In this document: positions 50,850 to 61,917 of the stretch, one piece after another
Layout of the letters: the number at the start of each line of letters is the position of its first letter
Position numbering within the stretch: the first letter of the stretch is position 1
Origin: Channallabes apus
Taxonomy: Eukaryota > Chordata > Actinopteri > Siluriformes > Clariidae
Direction: 5' to 3'
DNA length: 64,000 nt
Assembly: GCA_030522415.1 (NCBI GenBank)
Contig: CM060127.1
Location: 16,325,314-16,389,313, forward strand
Position numbers and translations under genes: made by a program
The notes under the pieces: model-generated
The model's input: the letters and a program-made list of their open reading frames with translations, nothing else
The model's database searches: none
Told to the model about the DNA's origin: nothing

Positions 50850-51195
50850 AGATGAGACAGCACTGTCGCCTTGCACCTCCAGGGTCCGGGTTCGATTCCT
50901 GACCAGGCTCGATTTCCGTCTCTGTGTGCATGGAGTTTGCATGTTCTCCCTGTGCTTGATGGGTTTCCTCCGGGTACTCCAGTTTCCTCCCACAGTCCAA
51001 ACATATGCAGATTAGGCAAATTGGTGTTCCCAAATTGTCCATAGTGTGTGAATGAATGAGTGTGTGTGCCCTGCGATGGATTGGCACTCTGTCCAGGGTG
51101 TACCCTGCCTCGTGCCCTAAGCCTCCTGGGATAGGCTCCAGGTCCCCGCGACCCTGAATACAGGATAAAGTCGTATAGAAGATGAGCGAGTGTAG
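50850..51195 (+). mobile_element. SINE-like repeat (family S1), head-truncated
   Basis: The copy begins at AGCACTGTCGCCTTGCACC, then B-box-like CGGGTTCGATTCCTG (about 50885-50899), GGAGTTTGCATGTTCTCCC, CTGCGATGGATTGGCAC and GGGATAGGCTCCAGG. It lacks the first bases of the family head. Confidence 0.8.
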
Positions 51196-51715
51196 ATGAG
51201 ACAGAAAGCTAAACACTAAAATAGCTTCAAGTAGTATAAAAATATTAGTGATTACCCACAACATTTCTATTTTTTCTGGCTGAAGAATACTTAACTTGAC
51301 CACAGAGAAAACAATTCATTTAATCTCATTATTTGATCAATTTACAGCTACAGTGGCTTGCAAAAGTATTCGGCCCTCTTGAACTTTTCCACATTTTGTC
51401 ACATTACAGCCACAAACATGAATAGATTTTATTGGAATTCCACGTGAAAGACCAATACAAAGTGGTGTACACGTGAGAAGTGGAACAAAAAACATGATTC
51501 CAAACATTTTTTACAAATAAATAACTGAAAAGTGGGGTGTGCGTAATTATTCAGCCCCCTTTGGTCTGAGTGCAGTCAGTTGCCCATAGACATTGCCTGA
51601 TGAGTGCTAATGACTAAATAGAGTGCACCTGTGTGTAATCTAATGTCAGTACAAATATAGCTGCTCTGTGACGGCCTCAGAGGTTGTCTAAGAGAATATT
51701 GGGAGCAACAACATC

Positions 51716-52709
51716 ATGAAGTCCAAAGAACACACCAGACAGGTCAGGGATAAAGTTATTGAGAAATTTAAAGCAGGCTTAGGCTACAAAAAGATTTCCA
51801 AAGCCTTGAACATCCCACGGAGCCACTGTTCAAGCGATCATTCAGAAATGGAAGGAGTATGGCACAACTGTAAACCTACCAAGACAAGGCCGTCCACCTA
51901 AACTCACAGGCCGAACAAGGAGAGCACTGATCAGAAATGCAGCCAAGAGGCCCATGGTGACTCTGGACGAGCTGCAGAGATCTACAGCTCAGGTGGGGGA
52001 ATCTGTCCATAGGACAACTATTAGTCGTGCACTGCACAAAGTTGGCCTTTATGGAAGAGTGGCAAGAAGAAAGCCATTGTTAACAGAAAACCATAAGAAG
52101 TACCGTTTGCACAGCAAACATGTGGAAGAAGGTGCTCTGGTCAGATGAGACCAAAATGGAACTTTTTGGCCAAAATGCAGAACACTATGTGTGGCCGAAA
52201 ACTAACACTGCACATCACTCTGAACACATCATCCCCACTGTCAAATATGGTGGTGGTAGCATCATGCTCTGGGGGGGCTTCTCTTCAGCAGGGACAGGGA
52301 AGCTGGTCAGAGTTGATGGGAAGATGGATGGAGCCAAATACAGGGCAATCTTGGAAGAAAACCTCTTGGAGTCTGCAAAAGACTTGAGACTGGGGTGGAG
52401 GTTCACCTTCCAGCAGGACAACGACCCTAAACATAAAGCCGGGGCAACAATGGAATGGTTTAAAACAAAACATATCCATGTGTTAGAATGGCCCAGTCAA
52501 AGTCCAGATCTAAATCCAATCGAGAATCTGTGGCAAGATCTGAAAACTGCTGTTCACAAACGCTGTCCATCTAATCTGACTGAGCTGGAGCTGTTTTGCA
52601 AGTAAGAATGGGCAACGATTTCAGTCTCTAGATGTGCAAAGCTGGTAGAGACATACCCTAAAAGACTGGCAGCTGTAATTGCAGCAAAAGGTGGTTCTAC
52701 AAAGTATTG
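51716..52709 (+). pseudogene. Tc1-like transposase (DD34E), frameshifted
   Basis: The reading starts MKSKEHTRQVRDKVIEKF, a typical Tc1 N-terminus, then QGRPPKLTGRTRRAL and RVARRKPLLTENHKK. The catalytic core follows: first Asp in WSDETK, the GGGSIMLWGGFSS box, second Asp in QQDNDPKH and Glu in SPDLNPIENLW. There are 34 residues between the second Asp and the Glu. These pieces lie in three frames. One break is near 51824 (an extra base), and another lies between 52080 and 52130, where the spacing between the two blocks is too short. A stop TAA at 52603-52605 interrupts the frame, which would otherwise run through EWATISVSRC to the TGA at 52708-52710. All three catalytic residues survive, but no complete protein can be made. 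Confidence 0.9.
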
Positions 52710-52711
52710 AC
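52604..52711 (+). repeat. Left copy of a 108-bp direct duplication flanking the RTE insertion
   Basis: It runs from AAGAATGGGCAACG to CAAAGTATTGAC and is the end of the transposase reading frame. It recurs at 53573-53680 with one mismatch (C against G at 52616 / 53585). Confidence 0.93.
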
Positions 52712-53546
52712 CCTAAGCCCCTTTTTGTTTGCTCTAGTGATGGACAGGATGACAGATGAAGTTACACAGGAGTCTCCATGGACTATGATGTTTGCAGATG
52801 ACATTGTGCTTTGTAGCGAGAGCAGGGAACAGGTGGAGGAAAATTTGGAGAGGTGGAGGTACGCTCTGGAAAGCAGAGGAATGAAGGTTAGCCGCAGAAA
52901 GACGGAATACATGTGTATGAATGAGAGGGACCCAAGAGGAACAGTGAGGCTACAGGGAGCAGAGGTAAAGAAGGTGCAGGATTTTAAGTACTTAGGGTCA
53001 ACGGTCGAGAGCAACGGAGGGTGTTCAAAGAAGGTGAAGTGACGAGTACAGGCAGGTTGGAATGGGTGGAGAAAAGTGTCAGGTGTGTTGTGCAATAAAA
53101 GAGTATCAGCGAGAATGAAAGGAAAGGTGTATAGGACAGTGGTGAGACCAGCAATGCTCTACGGCTTAGAGACAGTGGCACTGAAGAAAAGACAGAAGGC
53201 AGAGCTAGAGGTAGCAGAGCTGAAGATGTTGAGGTTCTCTTTGGGAGTGACAAGGATGGATAGGATCAAGAATGAGTTCACCAGAGGGACAACCCATGTT
53301 AGATGTTTTGGAGATAAAGTCAGAGAGGCCAGATTGAGGTGGTTTGGACATGTTCAGAGGAGAGAGTGTGAATATATCGGTAGAAGGATGCTGAGGTTGG
53401 AACTGCCAGGCAGGAGGTCTAGAGGAAGACCAAAGAGGAGATTTATGGATGCAGTGAGAGAGGACATGAAGATAGTTGGTGTGAGAGAAGAGGATGCAGA
53501 GGATAGGGTTAGATGGAGGCAGATGATTTGCTGTGGCGACCCCTGA
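52712..53546 (+). pseudogene. RTE reverse transcriptase C-terminal fragment with one nonsense codon
   Basis: A single frame runs from the truncation to the TGA at 53544-53546. It begins LSPFLFALVMDRMTDEV and holds the catalytic FADD box at 52791-52802. KTEYMCMN and FKYLGSTVE follow, then a conserved C-terminal part with LRWFGHVQRR and RGRPKRRFMD. A TGA at 53041-53043 interrupts it where an Arg codon (CGA) is likely, a typical CpG decay change. The N-terminal RT fingers and the endonuclease are absent. It is not functional, but it is better preserved than the other LINE fragments here. Confidence 0.9.
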
Positions 53547-53572
53547 AAGGGAACAGCCGAAAGACAAAGAAG
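52712..53572 (+). mobile_element. 5'-truncated RTE-type LINE inserted in the Tc1-like transposon
   Basis: An 861-bp segment encodes the C-terminal half of an RTE-clade reverse transcriptase and ends GGGAACAGCCGAAAGAC then AAAGAAG. It sits between two copies of a 108-bp piece of the transposon, so it inserted after the transposon. The 5' end is truncated just before the catalytic box, the normal outcome of incomplete target-primed reverse transcription. Confidence 0.9.
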
Positions 53573-53680
53573 AAGAATGGGCAAGGATTTCAGTCTCTAG
53601 ATGTGCAAAGCTGGTAGAGACATACCCTAAAAGACTGGCAGCTGTAATTGCAGCAAAAGGTGGTTCTACAAAGTATTGAC
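53573..53680 (+). repeat. Right copy of the 108-bp direct duplication
   Basis: It matches 52604-52711 at 107 of 108 positions and abuts the RTE 3' end. It is followed by the transposon's right inverted repeat. Confidence 0.93.
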
Positions 53681-53999
53681 TCAGGGGGCTGAATAATTAC
53701 GAACACCCCACTATGCTGTTAATTATTTGTAAAAAAAAAAAAAAAAAAATGTTTGAAATCATGTATGTTTTTTGTTCCACTTCTCACGTGTACACCACTT
53801 TGTATTGGTCTTTCACGTGGAATTCCAATAAAATGTATTCATGTTTGTGGCTGTAATGTGACAAAATGTGGAAAAGTTCAAGGGGGCTGAATACTTTTGC
53901 AAGCCACTGTATGTTTAGTAATGTGGATTGTCCATAGAATACCAGTTCCGGTTCCTGCTAACATTATACAGTAGTAGCTGTTTTTTTCTCAACAGGGAT

Positions 54000-54927
54000 T
54001 GATTGATTGTACAAAATGCAAAGCTCTCCATCTTAAAGTATTAGACAATTTTGAAATGCCACATTTCTTTCATTGTTACAAAGCAATGTTCCACACATAC
54101 CACAGGTGCTCAATCAGATTGAGGTATAGGGAATTTGGAAGGCAAGTCAATGCCTTCATGTCCATCGAACCATTCCTAAATGATTTTGTAGGGTGTGTTG
54201 CAGGGTGCATTAACCCGATGAAAGAGGCCACTTCCATTTAATATTTGGTTTGAAACCAATGTTTGTTAGGTGGTACATGTCACAATATCACTGACATGAA
54301 TGCTCAGAGCATCACATTGTCTTCATTGACTGGATCCTAAGTAAGGCACTCACCTGAACATCCACATGATGTAAAAGAAAATGTGATACATCAGACCATA
54401 CCACCTTCTTCCATTGCTCCATAGTCCACTTCTGACATTTACATTCTCATTTTAGGAGCTTTCAGCAGTGGAAATTGGTCATCATGGGCTACTCAGCCCC
54501 ATACCCAGCAAGCCAAGCATTCTGACACCTTCCTATCATAGCCAAAAATAATTTTTTAGCTAATTTTGGCACTTCTGTGAGATTAACCCAAACAGGCTAG
54601 CCCTTGCTTCCCATGCAGATTAATGAGCCTTGGACGTCTCTGACTCCAGTTTACCAGTTGTCCTTCCTTGAACTACTTTTGATAGGTACTAAGCACTGCA
54701 TACCAGTAACAACCCAGAAGACCTACCATTTTGGAGACGCTTTAACCATCAAAATGCTGACCTTGTTAAAGTCTCTCACATCCTTATGCTTGCCCATTTT
54801 GCCTGCTTCTAGCGCATCAACTTTGAGAACTGACTGTTCACTTGCCTAATATATTCAATATTATTCATAGATAAGCAGTATTATTCACTTCACCTGTCAG
54901 TGTTTTAATGTTATGGCTGAATAGTCT
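54000..54927 (-). pseudogene. Decayed Tc1-like transposon, family T3
   Basis: The plus strand carries antisense transposase landmarks in order: CAGGTGCTCAATCAGATTGAGG near 54102, GAAAGAGGCCACTTCC near 54221, CATCCACATGATGTAAAAG near 54359, CTTCTTCCATTGCTCC near 54405 and CTTATGCTTGCCCATTTTGCC near 54783. The last encodes a GKxKD-type N-terminus on the minus strand. The right terminus is CACTTCACCTGTCAGTG, then AATGTTATGGCTGAA. Indels and stops are frequent, and a left terminal repeat was not found. Confidence 0.65.
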
Positions 54928-55079
54928 ATTGTTTTCCTGATACAAATTTAATATTTACACGTTTATCTATATTGAGCAAGCCAACAGGGATGGAATAAAC
55001 ACAGAGATAAACTGGACTCAAAAGGGGGCCAATCCTCATCTGGGTAATAGAGAATGTGTGATTATTAATAATTACCTTC

Positions 55080-56434
55080 TGTGTGCTATAAATAAAAAAC
55101 AAACCACTAGTGTAAACAGAAAATGTATGAAATTTTAGTTCTGAAAGTTATGTAACTGTTCGGTGATGGAGACTTGAGCACTAAAACAGTTTGTGGCAAC
55201 TGCAACCCTACAAGCAATCTTAGCAAAACTGTTTGTATGATTTGTATCACTGTTTGTATCAGGTTCTGAGATGTAAGACAGTAAAGGATACATGTATACT
55301 GCCTTTAAAAATCAGCCTGATCCCCAGAGACGGCATTATTCACAGACATCTGATAGAATGCATAGAATGACTCGATGCCCTCCTTCCTCTGAATTCACCT
55401 TTGGTAGGCAGCATTGTCACGTTTCAGGCAAACTCTGTGATTCAGTGTGCTCTCCGTGAGTCAGCAGCATCACGTCTTTTTTCACATAACACCACATATT
55501 CAAAAGTTTACTTTGAAGAAGTCAGTGGCCTTAGAATTATTAGCCATTTGTGATCTGGGACTCAATCTGTAAATCTCCTTATAAAGACTAAATAAATATA
55601 TAGATATTAAACTATTGGTGATATTTTTGCGAGTTCATGGACTTCCTTGCTTTTGTCACTGAAATGGATTCTTCCTGCGAAAGTAGGCGGTTCTTGGGCG
55701 CAGTTAGTGTTTACAGACTGAATTCAAAAATCTCTAGTCAGAACTCATCCATGGATTCCTAGCTACAGTTTACATTTCACGGTGAATGAGCAAATTGAGC
55801 AATTCTTCCTCTTCCGCCCAAACTCTTCACTTGCCTGAGATGCGGCCTATTCCGCAAACCTGGCAGTTCTCTCCAAACAGATGTTCACCGAGGGCCTAAC
55901 TTCATTTAAGTAGGAAGAAATATGTTTTTAATTATCAGACCACCTGGGGGGTTGATGGACCCTGCAAACTCCACGTGGAACAGATGCAGCCATTCTCCTT
56001 AATTAAGTTTGATTTCCATTTGACAAATTAAAAAGAATATTCCCACCACTGTATCCTGGGTATTTGGGACACAGACACTAAGCGCTGTCAAAGTCAGTCA
56101 ATATTGGCTGGGTAAGCATTTCGTTTGTCACTTTCTTAAAGCTTGATATGCTGATAATTGCATCAGAGGGCCATAAATATGTAGTGTTGTGCTTTGAGAC
56201 ACTTGTCTTAAGGGAACATATATGTTGACAGAGACAACTATGGAGTCAGAACAGGTACTGACACTGTCATGGTGTTTATTACAGGTGGTTCTGCAAAGGA
56301 AAAGCAGTATTTACACGGCAAGAGACGGATTCATTCTCCCGTAGCCTTTCAAAGTGCTCCTTGCCTTCTGTTTGAGCCACGAGGCCTGGGGTTCATTTCT
56401 TCTCTCTCGTTCTTTATAGTAACAAGGCTGTAAT

Positions 56435-56476
<42 letters not shown>

Positions 56477-56760
56477 CATCCTTATAAAGCCATTCTCCCT
56501 GTCACCCGGGCTAAAATAAACAACCTATCATTGCTCTATAGCAGCTCCACAGATCACCCTTGTGGGGTCTATGCATAATGCCGCAACATCTGGCAACCGT
56601 AGAGCTCAAGACAACACTCTCCCGGCAATATCCAGGACAAAGTGGACAGGCTTCACAAAGCATGGTAAAATATGCAAACGAGGGTCCTTAAGAGCCTCCA
56701 CAGTGGCTGGTTTCTTGAGTCAGAAGCTAACGATTATTAATTCGGAGGGCGTCTAATCTC
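55080..56760. other. Candidate conserved regulatory block
   Basis: From about 55330 the DNA is GC-balanced and repeat-poor. Homeodomain-type motifs include CTCCTTAATTAAGTTTG near 55995 and ACGATTATTAATTCGG near 56730. No domain-bearing frame exists. A CA array occupies 56437-56470. Conservation is inferred. Confidence 0.35.
56437..56470. repeat. (CA)n microsatellite
   Basis: About 17 CA units. Confidence 0.95.
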
Positions 56761-57865
56761 ACCTTGTGGAAATGATTTCAGTGGACCACTCTGTAGTCTG
56801 GTCAGAATGTTGATGGGATTTTTTTTTTCAAGGGGTGAAATAAAAAAATAACACTTCACATTAGCAAAATAATAACCCTGTGTCATGGGTCGATTCATTT
56901 CTTTTTTACTTATTAGATCAACCAAGTGAGAAATTGAAGTGAAAGTGTTAAAATGCATTTTTTGGGATAATCCATGGGTCCAGTCAGTGGGCTCGGGTAA
57001 AAATTCAGGAACCATTACAAATGTATTTCTGCACTGATAACACGGTGATGCATCCTGCTATATATTACACATGATACAGTCAACAGTGTTGTGTTGTTGT
57101 TGTTTTTTTCTGACTGTATCATTGAGAAAATGATAGCTCTTTACATGGCCCTACATCTTCGAGCCTGATAGTGAGTGATGTACAGCTTTGTTTGTGTGCT
57201 GTAAATCTCTACGGTTGTCCTCTATGGGAAGATGAAGCCTCGGCATGTCAAGTGCTAAATCATCGGCAGTGGGACGGTGCAGCGTGGGCCGGCCGACAGC
57301 GCATGATGGATGAGTGTGTGTCTCTTGGGCCTTGTGTCCGGCCTCTGAGGGACTACCGAGAAATTTGAGAGGAACATACTCGCTTAACATCTGTGTGTAT
57401 ATTAAAGTGCGTGTGTGTGTGTGTGTGCATGCGCTTGTTTTAATGTCTTGGAAAATTAGCATATAAGGGTAGTGTTAACAACATGAATGTTGTTATGTAG
57501 GTTCTAAAATGTCTGACCAAGTGAAAGCTTTGGTGGCTGGGTTGAGGTCCAAAAAGGGCTTTCTGTTTGAATTCTGACAGGTTTATTATCTAGTTCTTTG
57601 GGGATGCTGAATAAAAGCATTTTTTTTTCAATCACAGTTTGACCATACAAGCTTTGTTTTCTTGTCTAGCAACTTTCACTGGAAATGACAGCTAGTGCTC
57701 TCCAGTCAACCATTCTTGTTACACTGTTGATCCGAGATATGTTTTGATAAGCTTCGACAGAGAAAAGCTGCTCTCTTGAGACCACAGTGACAAGAAGGCT
57801 AAGCCAGTCTGAAAGCTTTGCTCAAATTAGGATCTGTATCTAGGACTTTTTAAAAATATATTAAT
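56760..57865. other. Intergenic stretch with one GC-balanced sub-block
   Basis: 57120-57400 is GC-balanced and unique and could be regulatory. The 103-codon minus frame over it (57462-57151) has no domain and begins in a GT run. The remainder is AT-rich. Confidence 0.4.
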
Positions 57866-57874
57866 ATATATTCT

Positions 57875-58045
57875 AGCATGGGTGGTACAGTGGGGTACTG
57901 GTGAGTACTGTGTATGTGCCCTGAAATGGATTGGCATTTAGGATGCGCCCTGCCTCATGCACCCTGGTCTCCTGGGCTGGGCTCCAGGCTCCCTTGACCC
58001 TGTGCAGGATATGCAGTACACAATATGTGTGAGCGAGTGAGTAAT
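57875..58045 (+). mobile_element. SINE-like repeat (family S1), internally deleted
   Basis: A CATGGGTGGTACAGTGG head joins directly to GTGCCCTGAAATGGATTGGCA and TGGGCTCCAGGC. The middle third of the family is missing. Confidence 0.6.
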
Positions 58046-58314
58046 TTAGCATCTTTTGGGACACAAATGCCAAAAACTTCAGTAGCAGGTTACACTAGTT
58101 TGAACATGTATAATTTCAGGTCTCCATTAGTGTCATCAGTTAGGTCTTTCATTCTCACTTGCTGTGATAATTTCTCATAACTGAACATCTCTTTAGGATA
58201 GTTTTGACTTTGCAGTACCAGGGAAAAGAAAAACCCTTTGACTTTGCTTGCTGTCACTTGATTGCTAGTTATACGTTTTTGTTTTTTTCAACTTGAGAGT
58301 ATAGCAAGCAGAAA

Positions 58315-58480
58315 GAGGACTCTGGATCTGGAGTCTATCCCAAGAACACTTTGCATGAGGTGGGACACCATCCTTGGGAGGCCAGTTCCTTACAAGGCAC
58401 GCATTCACACCAAGAGGCAATTTATACACGTCACAAATTCAAGGTGTTTTTGAGAGGTGGAAGGAAAAAAAACCCACACA
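58315..58480 (-). mobile_element. Decayed fragment of the S1 SINE-like family
   Basis: CTGGAGTCTATCCCAAGAAC, GGGACACCATCC and GCACGCATTCACACC, then GGCAATTT, follow the antisense order of the S1 body with many substitutions. Head and tail are absent. Confidence 0.4.
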
Positions 58481-58807
58481 AATCAAGGATTCCCAATCTC
58501 TGCATTGAGGGCCATTTCTTAAACTAACAACATTTCCATTGGCCCTCTTTTAATCAAAGCAGACAATTATGAGCAAGAGCTTTATTAATATATTCATAGC
58601 ATTAGAGCTTTTATTCCAAAACTTTACACTCATCCTGATGTAACCCTGATGGAACAAAAGTTAATATAGTAACATCACAGTTAGATAAATAATTATAATA
58701 AATTTAATTAGTTGAACAAAAAGCTTTTGTTACAGAGGGTTGGCTTCAATATTCTCAAAAACCCTTTGAACATATTCAAACTCAGCCACCGTGTTGCACA
58801 GGAGGTA

Positions 58808-59613
58808 CAGTGTCTTACAAAAATATTCATACCCCTTGAACATTTCCATATTTTGTCACGTCACAACTACAAACATAAATATATTTTATTGGGATTTTAT
58901 GTGACCAACACAAAGTGGAACATACTGTAATTGTGAAGTGGAAGGAAAATGATAAATGTTTAAAAAAAAAAATTTGACAAATAAAAACATGTAATGTTTA
59001 CTCTGATGCCCTTAACTAAAATCCAGTGGAACCAATTGCCTTCAGAAGTCACCTAATTAGTAAATAGAGTCAATCTGTGTGTAACCTAATCTCAGTATAA
59101 ATATAGCTGTTCTGTGAAGCCCTCAGAGTTTTGTTAGAGAACATTAGTGAGCAAACAGCATCATGAAGCCCAAGAAACACAGCAGACAGGTCAGGGATAA
59201 AAGTTTAAGGCAGGGTTAGGTTTATCAAAAAATATCTCAAGCTTTGAACATCTCATGGAGCACTGTTCAATCCATCATTCGAAAATGGAAAGAGTATGGC
59301 ACAATTGCAAACATACAGTATCAAGACATGGCTGTCTACCTACTGTAAACTGACAAAGCCGGACAAGGAGAGCATTAGTCAGAGAAGCAGCCAAGAGATC
59401 CATGGTAACTCTAAAGGAACTGCAGAGATCCACAACTCAGGTGGGAGGCTCTCTCCACAGGACAAAAAAAAAAAAACATTTACCATTTTCCTTTCACTTC
59501 ACAATTAGGTGCCACTTTGTGGTTTTCACATTGAGTTCCAATAAAATACATTTATGTTTGTGTTTGTCATGTGACAAAATGTGGAAAGGTTCATAAAAAT
59601 TGGCAAGGCACAG
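58808..59613 (+). mobile_element. Internally deleted Tc1-like transposon related to the 51.35-kb element
   Basis: TA flanks both ends (58806-58807, 59614-59615). The left repeat starts CAGTGTCTTACAAAAATATT. The right end, read inward, is CTGTGCCTTGCCAATTTTTA, a mutated partner. The interior encodes only the transposase N-terminus, with stops (MKPKKHSRQVRDKS, then ISQALNI and IIRKWKEYGTIA). It jumps at an A-run (about 59466-59477) straight to the right repeat, so the whole catalytic core is gone. Confidence 0.85.
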
Positions 59614-59820
59614 TATCATCACTTTTGCATGCGAGAGAAAGAAGCAATCGGTTTGGCAGGGAACGCCTTATGATTGAAAATATCGCAACTATGCGTTGTG
59701 TTTCATTCCAAGACATTCCAAGATGGCGCCGGTGAGGTCGGCTGCCGTCACGACTGCTCCGACCACCTTTTCTTTGTTTTTGTTCTTTAAGTTAGTTTTC
59801 AGTGTTTTAAAATCGGCAAA

Positions 59821-60460
59821 ATGACCACCATTGAGTACATTAGGTATGATAGAGACACTCTTGTTTCTATTGGTATACAATGTACTCACAATTCGACGTT
59901 TTTAACTCCGGATCCGAGCTGGCCGAGTGAGATCCTGAGGGAGAACAATGGACGCGACGTGAAGCGACGGACCCGAGGGAGACGAGCTGGGGTGAGGAAC
60001 CGGCTCAGAGCCCGTGCACACCGCACGCCTCTGCCTAGCATCCTGCTCGCCAACGTCCAGTCACTGGAGAACAAACTTGATGACCTCTGGGCCAGGATAA
60101 AGTTCCAGAGAGACATTCGGGACTGCAATCTCCTCTGCTTCACCGAGACATGGCTGAACCCAGCGGTGCCAGACCATGCCATACAACCAGCCGAGTTCTT
60201 CTCGGTTCACCGCATGGACAGGACGAGGGACTCGGGGAAGTCAAGGGGAGGCGGCGTGTGCTTAATGGTGAACAACAGCTGGTGCAACAGCGCGAGCGTT
60301 GTTCCTCTTACACGCTCCTGCACACCAAACCTGGAACTACTGTCCATCATGTGTCGTCCATTTTATCTTCACATCGGGAGTTCACATTGGTCATAATCAG
60401 TGCCATTTACATCCCTCCTCAAGCAGACACCGAAACTGCCTTATGCGAGCTGCATGAGCT
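59821..60460 (+). pseudogene. Truncated endonuclease domain of the plus-strand L2-like LINE
   Basis: Frame 59821-60396 starts MTTIEYIRYDRDTLVSIG. It contains LLANVQSLENKLDDL and CFTETWLNPAV; the ETW segment is the catalytic Glu block of apurinic endonuclease-like domains. GGGVCLMVNN follows. A one-base shift near 60370 ends the frame early (HIGSSHWS). The next frame continues IPPQADTETALCELHE before the deletion junction. The GDFN and SDH blocks are therefore missing and the domain cannot cut DNA. Confidence 0.85.
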
Positions 60461-60489
60461 AATGCTAGCGGCGCTAACGGCTGCAGACA

Positions 60490-61917
60490 GGAAGACACAG
60501 CCAGCATCGGGAACGCGCTCATCATCTCCGAGCACGACGTGAGGAGAGCCTTCAAGAGAGTGAACACCAGGAAAGCAGCAGGACCAGACGGCATCTCAGT
60601 ATTCTCAGAGCCTGCGCAGACCAGCTAGCACCTGTGTTCACTGAGATATTCAACATCTCTTTATCTCAGTCGGTGATCCCCACATGCTTCAAAGAGTCCA
60701 TCATTGTTCCTGTCCCGAAGAAACCACACCCTGCTTCCCTCAATGACTATCGCCCTGTAGCCCTCACCTCAGTAGTGATGAAGTGCTTTGAACGCCTTAT
60801 CAGAGACTTCATCATTTCTTCACTACCCGACACACTGGACCCACTACAGTTTGCATACCGTCAGAACCGCTCCACAGACGATGCAATCTCTCATCTCCTC
60901 CACACATCACTCACTCACCTGGACACTAGGAAAGGGAATTATGTTAAAATGCTCTTCATCGACTACAGCTCTGCTTTTAATACCATAATTCCCTCCACAC
61001 TCACCATCAAGCTGGAGCACCTGGGACTAAGCTCATCTATATGTCAGTGGATCTCCAATTTTCTGACTGGCAGACCACAGGCAGTAAGGATGGGCGGTCA
61101 TGTCTCAGCCACACTCACTCTCAGCACTGGAGCCCCCCAGGGTTGTGTTCTGAGCCCCCTGCTGTACTCTTTGTACACCCACGACTGCGTGGCCACTACC
61201 AACTCCACCTCCATCATCAAGTTTGCTGACGACACCGTCGTGGTCGGACTGATCACCAACAATGATGAGTCAGACTACCTAGAGGAAATTGGAAATCTGG
61301 AGAACTGGTGACAGAGGAACAATCTCCTCCTGAACGTCAGTAAGACAAAGGAGCTGATAGTGGACTTTAGTACAAAGCAGGAGAGGAACTACCAGACCCC
61401 CGTCATCAACAGGAGCCCAGTGGAGAGAGTGGACAGCTTCAGATACCTCGGTGTTCACATCACGCAGGACCTGTCATGGTCCTGTCACATCAACACCGTG
61501 GTGAAAAAAGCCCGGCAGCGTCTCTACCACCTCAGACGCTTGAGAGACTTTAGACTGCCCTCCAAGGTAATCAGGAACTTCTACTCCTGCACCATAGAGA
61601 GCATCCTGACGGGAAACATCACGACCTGGTTCGGGAACAGCACCATGCAGGACAGACGAGCTCTACAGAGGGTGGTGCGATCAGCTGAGCACATCATCCG
61701 CACTGAGCTCCCTGACCTGCACTCCATCTACAGCAAGCGGTGCTGGACTAAGGCCAGGAAGATCATGAAGGACCTCAGTCACCCCAGTAATGGACTGTTC
61801 TCTTTGTTGCGGTCTGGGAAGAGATTCCGCTCCCTAAAGGCCAACACAGAGAGACTGAGGAGGAGCTTCTTCCCGCAGGCGATAAGGTCTCTCAATCACA
61901 CCTCCACACAGGACTAA
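60490..61917 (+). pseudogene. Reverse transcriptase of the plus-strand L2-like LINE, one nonsense codon in an otherwise long frame
   Basis: After a break near 60597, one frame runs from 60634 to the TAA at 61915-61917. It covers [47 protein letters not shown] and [16 protein letters not shown]. The intact catalytic box [11 protein letters not shown] sits at about 61219-61251, and a long thumb/C-terminal region follows. The only stop inside is TGA at 61309-61311, where the sister copy has TGC (Cys). The N-terminal part of the domain is in another frame upstream of 60600. It is the best preserved RT in the window but cannot yield full-length protein. Confidence 0.88.

Larger units (their letters stand above)
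51351..53909 (+). mobile_element. Tc1-like transposon with long (about 220-bp) inverted repeats, carrying a nested RTE LINE
   Basis: The ends start CAGTGGCTTGCAAAAGTATT at 51351 and finish with its reverse complement at 53909. TA lies directly outside both (51349-51350, 53910-53911). The inverted homology runs inward to about 51570 and back to about 53684, so this is a long-repeat member of the Tc1 family. Removing the nested 861-bp LINE and one copy of its flanking duplication leaves about 1.59 kb, a normal length. A deletion derivative of a related family lies at 58808-59613. Confidence 0.93.
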
